A stretch of 48,889 bases of DNA from an uncultured Saprospiraceae bacterium (GTDB lineage: Bacteria > Bacteroidota > Bacteroidia > Chitinophagales > Saprospiraceae). The notes beneath the pieces were generated by a model. It saw only the letters and a list, made by a program, of their open reading frames with translations. It ran no database searches and was not told the DNA's origin. The DNA is taken from the NCBI GenBank assembly GCA_937974625.1, contig CALJVJ010000029.1, positions 1-48,889 on the forward strand, in the 5' to 3' direction. The translations under genes and the position numbers were made by a program. Shown one piece after another: positions 36,356 to 44,795 of this stretch (the stretch's first letter is position 1; each line of letters starts with the position of its first letter).

Positions 36356-36751
36356 TTAAGAGATTTTTTCTCGTTCTACAACGATTCCTCTATCTTGAAA
36401 AATTCGCTTAATTCGTAAGATTAATTCGGTAGGCTTGAAAGGTTTAGTTACAAAATCATTGGCACCTAACTTAAACCCTTCCAAAATTGCTTCATCTGCG
36501 TGGTCTAGGTCTGTAATCATGATAATTGGCACATCACTATTTTGTACAGCTCTCACTTCATTAATCAATCCTAAAACATCCGTTTCAGGGAGGACTAAAT
36601 CAGTTACAATAAACCCAGGTTTATCTTCTGCTATTCTTACAAGTGCCTCTGCTCCATTTTTGGCTCTACTGACTTTAAATCCCGCTTTTCTCATTCTAAA
36701 CTCTATCGCGGTTAGCATTATCTCTTCATGTTCGCAAATCAAAATTGTCAT
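36356..36751 (-). CDS. Single-domain response regulator (CheY-like receiver)
   Basis: This 131-residue receiver stands alone. It has acidic residues E7/E9, phospho-acceptor D51 (IVTDLVLPE), switch T80 (IIMITD) and K103 (FVTKPFKP). No output domain, so it acts by protein contact or as a phosphate relay. It lies downstream of an HPt gene and a hybrid kinase on the same strand, suggesting it is the terminal receiver of that relay. 425 bases separate it from the HPt gene, so it may have its own promoter. Confidence 0.88.
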   Translation of the reverse strand: MTILICEHEEIMLTAIEFRMRKAGFKVSRAKNGAEALVRIAEDKPGFIVTDLVLPETDVLGLINEVRAVQNSDVPIIMITDLDHADEAILEGFKLGANDFVTKPFKPTELILRIKRIFQDRGIVVEREKIS

Positions 36752-37176
36752 AAATGTTGTATCGCTTTATAAGAGGCTGCATATTGAATATATAAAAATC
36801 TATTTTAGGAATAAATCCGATTTAATAGACCACTTACAAATTCTTTAATCGGTTTGGATATTTGCACCTCTTGCTTTCAAAGATTGTCAGTTGCTAAATA
36901 GGTTTTATTCAGGTTCTAACAGTGTATGTATCAATGACAAAGATATAACAAAAAAAGGAAAGGTTTACTTCAAGGTGGGGCTTATCACACATTAATAATT
37001 AAATTAATATATATTCAGCTATTTTTAGTCGATTTTTTCTAGCCCAATCACCTACAGAAATCGGTAGTCGTAAGATTGGCGTTTTAACGGCAGCTATTTT
37101 TATAGGACGTTGACGTTCAAACTAATCCGCTTTATGATAAAGCGGATTAATTTAAAACACGGTTGCTTCTTTTCGA
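36752..37176. other. 425-bp gap between receiver and HPt genes
   Basis: No gene. The 12-mer CAGCTATTTTTA occurs twice (37016-37027 and 37091-37102). Between the copies lies a stem CCAATC/GATTGG (37044-37049 with 37074-37079) that encloses a CTAC/GTAG stem. A further hairpin AATCCGCTTT/AAAGCGGATT (about 37123-37147) lies just past the HPt stop and may end that transcript. Confidence 0.5.
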
Positions 37177-37533
37177 TTAAATCATAGCCCCTACTACCTT
37201 TAATTCATCTAATGCTTTAGGATAAATATCAAATAAGGTCGCTAATAAAGCGGGTAATGCCTCCGTTCCTTCACCAACTTTAGCAATATCTTCTACCTGC
37301 TGATTCGCTGCAGTCATTTCTTTATTTCCAACAAAAGATAGAGTGGACTTCATTTTATGACTGACTTCTCGAAGTTCTTTCCAGTTTCCTTCTTCATTCA
37401 AAACCCGCATTTGCTCCATTTCCTCAGGGATTTCTTCGAGTAACATTTCTATCATTGTTTGTTTCATGTCTTCATCTCCATCAGACATTAAATCTAGGTA
37501 ATCTAAATTGATGAACTGAAAATTAGTGCTCAT
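37177..37533 (-). CDS. Histidine phosphotransfer (HPt) protein
   Basis: This 118-residue all-helical protein has the HPt signature ELREVSHKMKSTLSFVG. The phospho-carrying His is residue 59, followed by the conserved Lys-x-Lys/Ser. Stand-alone HPt proteins shuttle phosphate from hybrid kinases to receivers. The upstream gene is a hybrid kinase and the downstream gene a lone receiver, so the trio can form a complete His-Asp-His-Asp relay. Confidence 0.88.
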   Translation of the reverse strand: MSTNFQFINLDYLDLMSDGDEDMKQTMIEMLLEEIPEEMEQMRVLNEEGNWKELREVSHKMKSTLSFVGNKEMTAANQQVEDIAKVGEGTEALPALLATLFDIYPKALDELKVVGAMI

Positions 37534-37735
37534 GTTAGTAGTTTTATTGAGAATTTATTAAAATAGTTTCTATGAAGTTGTTTAAGGTTTTGTTAGGAGA
37601 TTGATTGTAAGTGCTTGTAATTCAAGACGAAGCTCATTTATTTTTTCGTAGCCTAAGTTACGGAAAACATAAATAGCTAAAGTATTTAATTTCAATGACT
37701 TGCAAGCAATCTATTAGAATAATCCTAAACAACTT

Positions 37736-39727
37736 CTACGTTAAAACCCTATATTTAAAAGTATATTCTGTGATTTTTTCAAATAATTCTTTAGGTTCAA
37801 ATGGTTTGAGAATACAGTCATCCATACCATGGTCTCTAAACTTTTCATTTTTGGCTACATGGGCATGTGCTGTCATAGCTAAAATAGGTATTTCTGCCTT
37901 TTTGGGCGGCATTTTATGGCGTATATGAGCGGTTGCTTCATATCCATTCATATTTGGCATTTGGATATCCATTAGTATAATATCAAAATCATTTTTTGCC
38001 AAAATATTGATTGCTTCCCTACCGTCATTAGCCACCGTTATCTCAATTGCGCTAGTCGACCAATATTTTTCTAAGGATTTGATAGCAACCAATTGATTCA
38101 TTTTATGGTCTTCTACCAATAGAACCCGAATGGCCCCTTTGTCCAACGTTGCTGCTGATTTGGCTTGTATTGGTTCAGGGAATACTTCTTCTCCTATTTC
38201 AAAAAGTAAATCAAAAAAGAATTCAGAACCTTTTCCTACCTCACTTTTGACACCGATTTTTCCACCTTGTTGTTCGACTAAGTTCTTCGCTATTGGTAAG
38301 CCTAAACCCTTTCCTTCTTGCTCTATTCCTTGCTCTCTTATCAAGGTAAATGTTTCAAAAATAGCATCTATCTTATCCGAAGGTATGCCGATTCCCGTAT
38401 CCTTGACCGTAAACTTTAACTGAACAAAATCATTGCTTTCATTCAGGTTTTCAATATCTATAGTAATACCACCCGATTCTGTAAATTTAATTCCATTTAG
38501 CGCTAGATTATATAATATTTGATTTAAGCGCTGTTTGTCACCATGGACTATTCTTGGTACGCCCTCTTTTATTTGAAGTAATAATTGTAAGTTTTTTTCT
38601 CCTGCCTTGAATTGGATTACATTTAATAAACTATGTAATAATTCATACAGGTCAAAGAATTTATAATCAAATTTTAATTGGCTATTTTGGATTTCTGAAA
38701 TCGCTAATATATCATTCACCACTCCTAACAATAGCTCCGATGATTGTTGAATAGTGCTTACATAATTTCGCTGTTCTGAAGATAATTTAGTTTGCATCAC
38801 CAAATTACTCATTCCCCAAATCGCATTCATCGGCGTCCGCATCTCATGGCTAATATTCGCAATGAATTGCTCCTTCATTTTGGCGGATTGTCTAGCTATG
38901 TCTCTTGCTTTTCTTAAATCATTCGCTTTTTGTTGCTCTGTTATATCTCTGACAACCCCTGAATAACCAGTAAACTCCGGTGTATTAATCATTTTAGCAG
39001 AAATTAAACATTGCCTTGTTTTTCCATTCTTTTGTTCAATCCCTATTGGAAAATCAGAAACCGACTCATTGGCAACCAAGGCATACAAAAATTCTCGCTT
39101 CTTTTCTTTGGATTGGAATAAATCATGTACTTCTATTTCTAATAACTCCTCTTCAGAAAATGCAAACAATTCAAACGTAGCTTGATTAAAATCTACTAAT
39201 CGTCCTTCTAAATTACAGATATAAATTGCGTCTTTTGAATTATTGAAAATATCCTGATATAGTTGTTGACTATTTATTCTGACTTTATTCGTTTTTTCTG
39301 ATAACGATGCCTGAAAATGCTGTGCACGCTCTACCGCAAATCGAATATTTGGATAAATACTACTGACCTCTAATAAATCCTTAAATAAAAAATCTTGTGC
39401 CCCTGCCTTTATACAGGCAACCCCTAAGTGCTGAAGTTCCTTCTCTGCTAGTATAATGATAATTTTATTGGGAAATTCGGCTAATATCTTTTGTAATCCT
39501 TCCAAACCATTTCCATCAGGAACGGCTATACTCAATAGGATAGTAGAAAATTCTGGATATTCTCTCAAAAAATATATTGCTTGGCTAATGGATTGACAAG
39601 CTGATAAATGGTTGCGCAACACCCCCGATTGAGCCAAATTGTTTTTGACTAAATTTATATCCGATTTGTTATCCTCGATTAAAAGGATAAACGGACTTAT
39701 AAATTGGCTCTGCGAGTTAGATGGCAT
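37736..39727 (-). CDS. Hybrid sensor histidine kinase: pseudo-receiver, PAS, HisKA, ATPase, receiver
   Basis: This 663-residue soluble kinase has no membrane segment. An N-terminal receiver-like domain (about 13-135) keeps E18-D19 but has Ser66 where the phospho-acceptor Asp should be (TILLSIAVPDGNG). A PAS domain (about 155-265) follows, then HisKA with H294 in IANISHEMRTPMNAI. The HATPase_c has DTGIGIPSDK and GKGLGLPIAKNLVEQQGG. A C-terminal receiver is intact (VEDHK, D587 in LMDIQMPNMNG, Lys in CILKPFEP). Phosphate would pass H294 to D587 to the HPt at 37177. The N-terminal domain is probably an allosteric or partner-binding module. Confidence 0.93.
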   Translation of the reverse strand: MPSNSQSQFISPFILLIEDNKSDINLVKNNLAQSGVLRNHLSACQSISQAIYFLREYPEFSTILLSIAVPDGNGLEGLQKILAEFPNKIIIILAEKELQHLGVACIKAGAQDFLFKDLLEVSSIYPNIRFAVERAQHFQASLSEKTNKVRINSQQLYQDIFNNSKDAIYICNLEGRLVDFNQATFELFAFSEEELLEIEVHDLFQSKEKKREFLYALVANESVSDFPIGIEQKNGKTRQCLISAKMINTPEFTGYSGVVRDITEQQKANDLRKARDIARQSAKMKEQFIANISHEMRTPMNAIWGMSNLVMQTKLSSEQRNYVSTIQQSSELLLGVVNDILAISEIQNSQLKFDYKFFDLYELLHSLLNVIQFKAGEKNLQLLLQIKEGVPRIVHGDKQRLNQILYNLALNGIKFTESGGITIDIENLNESNDFVQLKFTVKDTGIGIPSDKIDAIFETFTLIREQGIEQEGKGLGLPIAKNLVEQQGGKIGVKSEVGKGSEFFFDLLFEIGEEVFPEPIQAKSAATLDKGAIRVLLVEDHKMNQLVAIKSLEKYWSTSAIEITVANDGREAINILAKNDFDIILMDIQMPNMNGYEATAHIRHKMPPKKAEIPILAMTAHAHVAKNEKFRDHGMDDCILKPFEPKELFEKITEYTFKYRVLT

Positions 39728-40227
39728 TAATATTTTGCTTAAGTTATGACAAAAATTAGAGGTTAGTTTTAGTCATTTCCAATGATTTAATTATGGGGAA
39801 TTTTTTTAGTGGTAGGAAAACTAGACATGGTCTACAACTTACATTGAGTGCCTATTCTCTACTAAAATTTTTACTCGACTTATGGGGGGAAAATAATATT
39901 TCTATCGAGTGCTTCCGCTATTAAATTAAAACAAAAAATATGCCATTGTATACTAGATGAATGAATTGAATAATGGGCTGCTCCTATTAATCAAATTCAT
40001 ACCTAAAAAAAATGGAACTTACGCAGAGATATTACTTTTTAATCTCCTATTTAATTAGGTAATATTGAACTACCTAAAAGAAACTCAATCCCTAAAACCA
40101 AGCCTTTTTCTATCCGCTCTAACCTTTATTTTAAAATATTACACAAAATATTATCTTAAATAATTGCATAAGTGCAAAATATTAAACTATATTATAATCC
40201 TATTAAACAAATATAAATCATCAATCT
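39728..40227. other. 500-bp divergent intergenic region
   Basis: No gene seen. The right half is very AT-rich and holds three copies of AAAATATTA (40133-40141, 40145-40153, 40176-40184) and the inverted repeat TTGCATAAGTGCAA (about 40163-40176). A further stem TTAGGTA/TACCTAA lies near 40056-40078. It presumably contains promoters for both flanking genes. Confidence 0.45.
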
Positions 40228-40794
40228 ATGAAAGACCTCAAAATTATTCGATATCCAGAATCGGACTTACTCGCCTTTAAAAAGATTATCGATACTAAAT
40301 TAACGAAAGTCCAAAAGCAACTTGATTCTTTAGATGCTCAATTGACAGAAACTTCTGCCAATAAAGGGAATCAAAGTGATTGGGTGGACGATTCTTCTAG
40401 CAGTTCTAATTTGCAACTTTTGGATACGATGGCACATCGGCTTAGAAAACATCATCGAGACCTAAAAAATGCGCTTCTCAGAATCCAAAATAAATCTTAT
40501 GGGATTTGCTCGGTAACGGGAAAGTTAATTAATAAAAAACGATTGATGGCTGTTCCTACAACTACTAAAAGTGTGGCTGTAAAAACAGCTAAAAAAGACA
40601 TCCCTCCAAGAAGCCGAAGCCGTAGACCTAATTTAGTCGCTAAGACTACTAGCCCTAAAATAATTAGTAGGATTATTTCGAAGCAGGAAGCTCCTAAAAA
40701 AAATGAAAAATCAGTAGCAGATGATTGGACAGAAACAGATAATTTATTAGAAAATATTGAAACTTTGGATTTAAACAAAGAAATGGAAGAGTAA
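40228..40794 (+). CDS. DksA/TraR-like protein without the zinc cysteines
   Basis: This 188-residue protein has a coiled-coil start (LTKVQKQLDSLDAQLTETSA) and HRLRKHHRDLKNALLRIQNKSYGICSVTGKLINKKRLMAVPT, which is the layout of DksA/TraR-type RNA-polymerase-binding proteins. Only one Cys of the C4 zinc finger remains (YGICSVTGKLI), as in other Bacteroidota members. A basic, low-complexity region rich in Lys/Arg/Ser (about 115-155) and an acidic C-terminal end follow. The basic tail is unusual. It likely acts on transcription initiation, but this is inferred. Confidence 0.78.
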   Translation: MKDLKIIRYPESDLLAFKKIIDTKLTKVQKQLDSLDAQLTETSANKGNQSDWVDDSSSSSNLQLLDTMAHRLRKHHRDLKNALLRIQNKSYGICSVTGKLINKKRLMAVPTTTKSVAVKTAKKDIPPRSRSRRPNLVAKTTSPKIISRIISKQEAPKKNEKSVADDWTETDNLLENIETLDLNKEMEE

Positions 40795-40802
40795 AATAAT
40801 TG

Positions 40803-40823
40803 TCGGTTGAGTCCCTCAACCGA
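40803..40823. terminator. Hairpin between convergent stops
   Basis: TCGGTTGAG (40803-40811) pairs with CTCAACCGA (40815-40823) over a 3-base loop, in the 36 bases between the DksA-like and DUF2779 stops. T-residues follow only weakly on the minus side. Confidence 0.6.
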
Positions 40824-40830
40824 TAAAGGC

Positions 40831-42273
40831 TTAAACCTCCAGCAAAACTTCCATAATTTTCACCATTGCTAAAGTATCTAGTTTACAATACTTTAGTAAA
40901 TTTTCAAAGGTTTCTGCTTGTGTTTTTTCATCCATTCTCCCATCTGTTGCATGGTGCCATTTGATGGTTGCTACCATTCCATTTTGGATGATTAAATCAT
41001 CATAACTCACTTCTGTCGCTAAAACAGGTAGCACACTTTTGAGGGATGTTTTTCCTTTAAAATCAGGATGCTGATAATATCCTTTTTGGAAAGGAACTCG
41101 CAAATCGAATAATCGCTCATTGACAGCATCTAAAAACGGTCCATAAGCTGGAAATAAATTTCCCATCTCTGTATTTCTCCCTTTTTCAAAACTTTTATTC
41201 CAAACGATTACTGAACCAGATTCGCCTATCTTTAGCTGCATATCTTTGAGTAGCTGTTCGACGGATTCTGTTTTACTTTTTAATAAATATTCATGATGCT
41301 TCACCTTTCCTCCTGGCTTTGCTTGTACATGGAGCGAATATTGAAAAACCATTTGCTGATAGGTCCTATACCCTGCTTGTGGAGGGACCACAAAGGAAAA
41401 ACTCTCGTAATCCAAATAATATAGAGGATACACCAACTTCTTCATGGCCCTTCTAATACTTCCTCTTTTTAATACTATCTCATCTTCTTGAGCAATTGCT
41501 ACTTGTTGTCGTTGATTGGCGGATAAAGGGAAATCTGTAGGGACCTCCTGAATATCTAAAATATTTGCCCCTACTAATTTCTTGATTTTAGCTTTGCTTA
41601 TTCTGGCAATATTAAAAATAGAATACTTCGGTAATTCGGGATAGTTCATTTGAACAAAAGGGCAGTTCTGCTTTTTACTACAACCAATCGTGATGCGCTT
41701 TTTAGGTACTTTTCCATTAATCCATTCCAATACGATAGGAGCGGTAGCTCTGGTATCCTCCATTAACTGTTCGACCTCCTTCGTTATATCTTCTATCGCC
41801 ATCAGGCTGCAATGGTCTACTTCTTTGCTCGTGATATATTCCTTGCTTACATGGACTAAATAAGTCGCAGTCACTTTATAACCACTATCTTCAAAAACCA
41901 TTCTTTGGAAAGCTAAATCATGATAATGTTCTTTTTTTACACTCGTAGCTGCTTTGACTTCAAATAGTGCTATCGTCTTAGCATCTCCTTGACGAACTGC
42001 TATATCGGTAATGGCTAGCATATTCCCATTTTGGGCTTTTAATTGGAATTCCACATCAGCTGGATTGATTGCCCAATCTTCTATTACGCAGCCATCCGAA
42101 AACCACTGTTGAGCGAAATCATCAATTAGATTCCCCTGGTCCAACTTATATTGACGGTCCAAATCCACAGGAGGCAATGCAGCTGGTTTGTTCTTTCTCA
42201 ACCATAATTCCTCTGGACAATCTAAGTACTGGATGTAATCTGTCTTAGATAATGTCTTTTGCTTATTCTTCAT
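40831..42273 (-). CDS. DUF2779 protein: PD-(D/E)XK-like plus DEDD-exonuclease-like domains
   Basis: This 480-residue protein starts KTLSKTDYIQYLDCPEELWL with Cys19. Next comes a PD-(D/E)XK-like core, D90 (AITDIAVRQ) ... E105-x-K107 (LFEVKAATS). A Cys pair (C198, C204 in IGCSKKQNCPF) sits where relatives carry a Cas4-like Fe-S cluster; the last cysteine of that cluster appears to be lost. The C-terminal DUF2779 domain has RNase-H-like motifs: D288-x-E290 (LDYESFSF), VWNKSFEKGRN, and D466 in YCKLDTLAMVKI. It therefore carries two predicted nuclease folds. Cellular role unknown. The GntP gene precedes it by 18 bases and may share its transcript. Confidence 0.8.
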   Translation of the reverse strand: MKNKQKTLSKTDYIQYLDCPEELWLRKNKPAALPPVDLDRQYKLDQGNLIDDFAQQWFSDGCVIEDWAINPADVEFQLKAQNGNMLAITDIAVRQGDAKTIALFEVKAATSVKKEHYHDLAFQRMVFEDSGYKVTATYLVHVSKEYITSKEVDHCSLMAIEDITKEVEQLMEDTRATAPIVLEWINGKVPKKRITIGCSKKQNCPFVQMNYPELPKYSIFNIARISKAKIKKLVGANILDIQEVPTDFPLSANQRQQVAIAQEDEIVLKRGSIRRAMKKLVYPLYYLDYESFSFVVPPQAGYRTYQQMVFQYSLHVQAKPGGKVKHHEYLLKSKTESVEQLLKDMQLKIGESGSVIVWNKSFEKGRNTEMGNLFPAYGPFLDAVNERLFDLRVPFQKGYYQHPDFKGKTSLKSVLPVLATEVSYDDLIIQNGMVATIKWHHATDGRMDEKTQAETFENLLKYCKLDTLAMVKIMEVLLEV

Positions 42274-42291
42274 GTTTGTTTATCTTTTTAT

Positions 42292-43668
42292 TTAAACCAT
42301 TGGTAAAACGTAGGACATCACTAAGGCTTGAATACCGCCGACAATCCCAATGACTGCCAAAAGTGCTGTCCATGTTTGCAAGGTTTCTTTTTCGGTCATC
42401 CCGCTTAATTTTCCAACAATCCAAAACCCACTATCGTTCATCCAAGAACCAACCATTGCTCCATATCCAATCGCTAAAAATAGATAAATTGGATGATAGG
42501 CTAAAGTGGTGGTACTGATAATTGCCGACATGATGCCAGCTGTCGTAATAATCGCCACCGTACTTGACCCTTGGGCAAATTTTATCACTGCCGCCATCAA
42601 CCAAGCTATAATCACTAAATTGACACTAAATCCATTTGCCGATAACTCCTGAATCATCGAACCAATCCCTGAATTTCGAATCATGGCACCAAATGCACCA
42701 CCTGCTGAAGTGATTAATATAATTAAACCTGCAATCTCTAATGGCCTTTCCATTTGTGCGCCTAAGCCCTTTAAATCCAACCCTTTATGTTTGGCCCACA
42801 AATATAAGGAAACTAATAAACCCAGAAACATAGCTATATTTTTATTCCCCAAAAATTGAATAGCTTGTGTAAAATTATCATTTCGTCCTCCGTATAAAAT
42901 ATTGACTAAAGAAGCAGCAATAATTAGCACTAAAGGTAATAAAATGGGTAAAATAGATGCACCAAAAGAAGGTAGGCTTTTCTCTGCTACTACTGCTTTA
43001 TCGTCCATGAAATCAGGTGGCAATATATTCATTTTTGCATTTTGTATTTGGCTGTATTTATACCCAATAAAAGCAGGTAATATTCCTGAAAGAATGCCAA
43101 CGCCAATCACAAAACCAATATCTAGTTTTAAATCCTCTGTCATTAATAAAGGTCCTGGTGTCGGCGGTACTACTGAATGGGTAATGACCGCACCACAACC
43201 AATCGCCATTACAAAAAGAGCAAAATTCTTTCCTGTCTTTTGGGCTAAGGCGATGGCTAAAGGCACTAATAAAAAGAAGACCGTATCAAAAAAAACAGGA
43301 ATGGATAAAATAAAACCTGCTACCAAAAGGGCTATCCCCGCCCGAGCTTCTCCAAAAATTTGGACCAATTGATTGACAATTCGTTCTGCGGCGCCACTCT
43401 CGGTTAAGGCGATTCCTAATACCGAAGCTATCGCTATGACAAAAGATACTTTTCCTGCAGTCACCCCAAATTCCCTCATTGCATTCTCCACCGCAAATAT
43501 CCAAGCATTGGCATCTTCTGGTGCTGCTTGCCCTAAAATACCAACTAAAATAGCTGCCAACATCAAGGAAATAAAAGCATGCAACCGAAAAACGACAATA
43601 AATAAAACGACCGATAAAGTACCTATTAATAAGACCATTAGTGGCCAATAGGAAATGGTTGATTCCAT
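42292..43668 (-). CDS. GntP-family gluconate/organic-acid permease
   Basis: This 458-residue protein has about 12-13 hydrophobic segments. Family stretches include FVIAIASVLGIALTESGAAE, HSVVPPTPGPLLMTEDLKLD (the GntP 'PPTPGP' motif), ITSAGGAFGAMIRNSGIG and AAVIKFAQGSSTVAIIT. GntP proteins import gluconate, glycerate or similar hydroxy-acids with protons. No gluconate kinase is adjacent, so the substrate is open. Confidence 0.9.
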   Translation of the reverse strand: MESTISYWPLMVLLIGTLSVVLFIVVFRLHAFISLMLAAILVGILGQAAPEDANAWIFAVENAMREFGVTAGKVSFVIAIASVLGIALTESGAAERIVNQLVQIFGEARAGIALLVAGFILSIPVFFDTVFFLLVPLAIALAQKTGKNFALFVMAIGCGAVITHSVVPPTPGPLLMTEDLKLDIGFVIGVGILSGILPAFIGYKYSQIQNAKMNILPPDFMDDKAVVAEKSLPSFGASILPILLPLVLIIAASLVNILYGGRNDNFTQAIQFLGNKNIAMFLGLLVSLYLWAKHKGLDLKGLGAQMERPLEIAGLIILITSAGGAFGAMIRNSGIGSMIQELSANGFSVNLVIIAWLMAAVIKFAQGSSTVAIITTAGIMSAIISTTTLAYHPIYLFLAIGYGAMVGSWMNDSGFWIVGKLSGMTEKETLQTWTALLAVIGIVGGIQALVMSYVLPMV

Positions 43669-44158
43669 AGTTTTGTTTTGATAGTTATATTAGATGACTC
43701 CGATTGAGCCTCTATCTTGGTTATTTTTTATTTGTAAGTAGTATCCGTTGCTTTCAGACCTAGTTTTGACAACTGCTATTCGTTAATTTTTAATCTAACT
43801 GTCTAAATAGATAGTCCGATAAAAAACTAATATTTCTAAGAACTACAATGTAATTTTTATGTAGTACCTCGTGGTTGGGAGGCTTTGCCAGTGGATGCTT
43901 ATTAAGTTTTAAACTGACGGTCTAAAGTTAGTTACTTGACCTAAAGCTAAGGAATTATGTATAAATTAAAATGAAAATAAGTAGGAAAATGAAAAGAATC
44001 AGCTGTACCTAGTATTCGTGTTTCTAAAAATTTTAAGTACATTCACTTTATTATTTGATGGACTTTTTCCAAATTACTGGTGACAATACTGAATTTATTG
44101 CTGCTAATCTATTAAAACCACCACCAAATTGACACCCAAATACTCTAATAACTCTAAA
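43669..44158. other. 490-bp divergent intergenic region
   Basis: No gene. Near the left end, 43743-43773 carries TATCCGTTG and CCTAGTTTTGACAAC, similar to the hairpin at 8497-8546. A short stem ACTACA/TGTAGT lies near 43841-43866. Otherwise unremarkable AT-rich sequence with presumed promoters for GntP and the sigma gene. Confidence 0.4.
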
Positions 44159-44782
44159 ATGAATGCCGAAGGCTTTGCTGATGCGCAAATAATTGCTGCT
44201 ATTCAGGATGACTCTGGTAATCCATTGGCTATAAAGTGGTTTTTTGAAGATGTAAAGCATTATTCTTTAGGGGTTTGGCGAAAAAAATATCGTAATGTCT
44301 CTGAGGAAGCTTGGGAAGATATTTTTACCGATTCTTCGATTAAACTAATTACTCGAGTAAAAAAAGGATTGACGCTGAAAGAAGGGACTCGTTTAAAAAG
44401 TTATTTTACAACGGTTGTAGAATATAGTGTTTTAGACCATTTTGCTAAAACCAAAAAAGAACAAACACTTCCGCTACTCCCCAACCAACGCATAGGTGCT
44501 TCAAATGATACTTATGCTTTTGAGGAAGTACAAATAGCGAACCTTATTAAAGAAAAGCTACAGGAAATAACCGAAAACTCAGAACAAGTCAAGGTTATCC
44601 TATTATTTGCTAAAGGCTATAAATACAAAGAAATCGTCGAAAAAACGACTTATAAAAGTGAAGGGGCTTGTAGGAATGCTTATTTAAAAGGCAAAAAGAA
44701 AATAGTCAGTTATATCCTGCAATATCCAGAAGAAGGGCTGGCGCTAAAGCAAATGCTAATCAGGGCAAATAAAAAGAATTAG
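44159..44782 (+). CDS. ECF-type RNA polymerase sigma factor
   Basis: The ATG at 44159 gives 207 residues; a TTG 30 bases earlier is less likely. Region 2 is around 40-80 (WRKKYRNVSEEAWEDIFTDS then IKLITRVKKG). Region 4 is around 140-185 (LLFAKGYKYKEIVEKTTYKS then EGACRNAYLKGKKKI). This fits a diverged sigma-70 ECF factor. The next gene starts 13 bases after its stop and encodes a membrane protein with an anti-sigma-like N-terminus, so the pair is probably a sigma/anti-sigma unit. Confidence 0.85.
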   Translation: MNAEGFADAQIIAAIQDDSGNPLAIKWFFEDVKHYSLGVWRKKYRNVSEEAWEDIFTDSSIKLITRVKKGLTLKEGTRLKSYFTTVVEYSVLDHFAKTKKEQTLPLLPNQRIGASNDTYAFEEVQIANLIKEKLQEITENSEQVKVILLFAKGYKYKEIVEKTTYKSEGACRNAYLKGKKKIVSYILQYPEEGLALKQMLIRANKKN

Positions 44783-44795
44783 ACTAAAAAGAATT

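Noticed and set aside
40831..42273. Defence island around the DUF2779 nuclease
   Set aside because: Neighbours are a GntP permease and a DksA-like protein, with no restriction, toxin-antitoxin or CRISPR-associated genes; a defence role is not supported by context.
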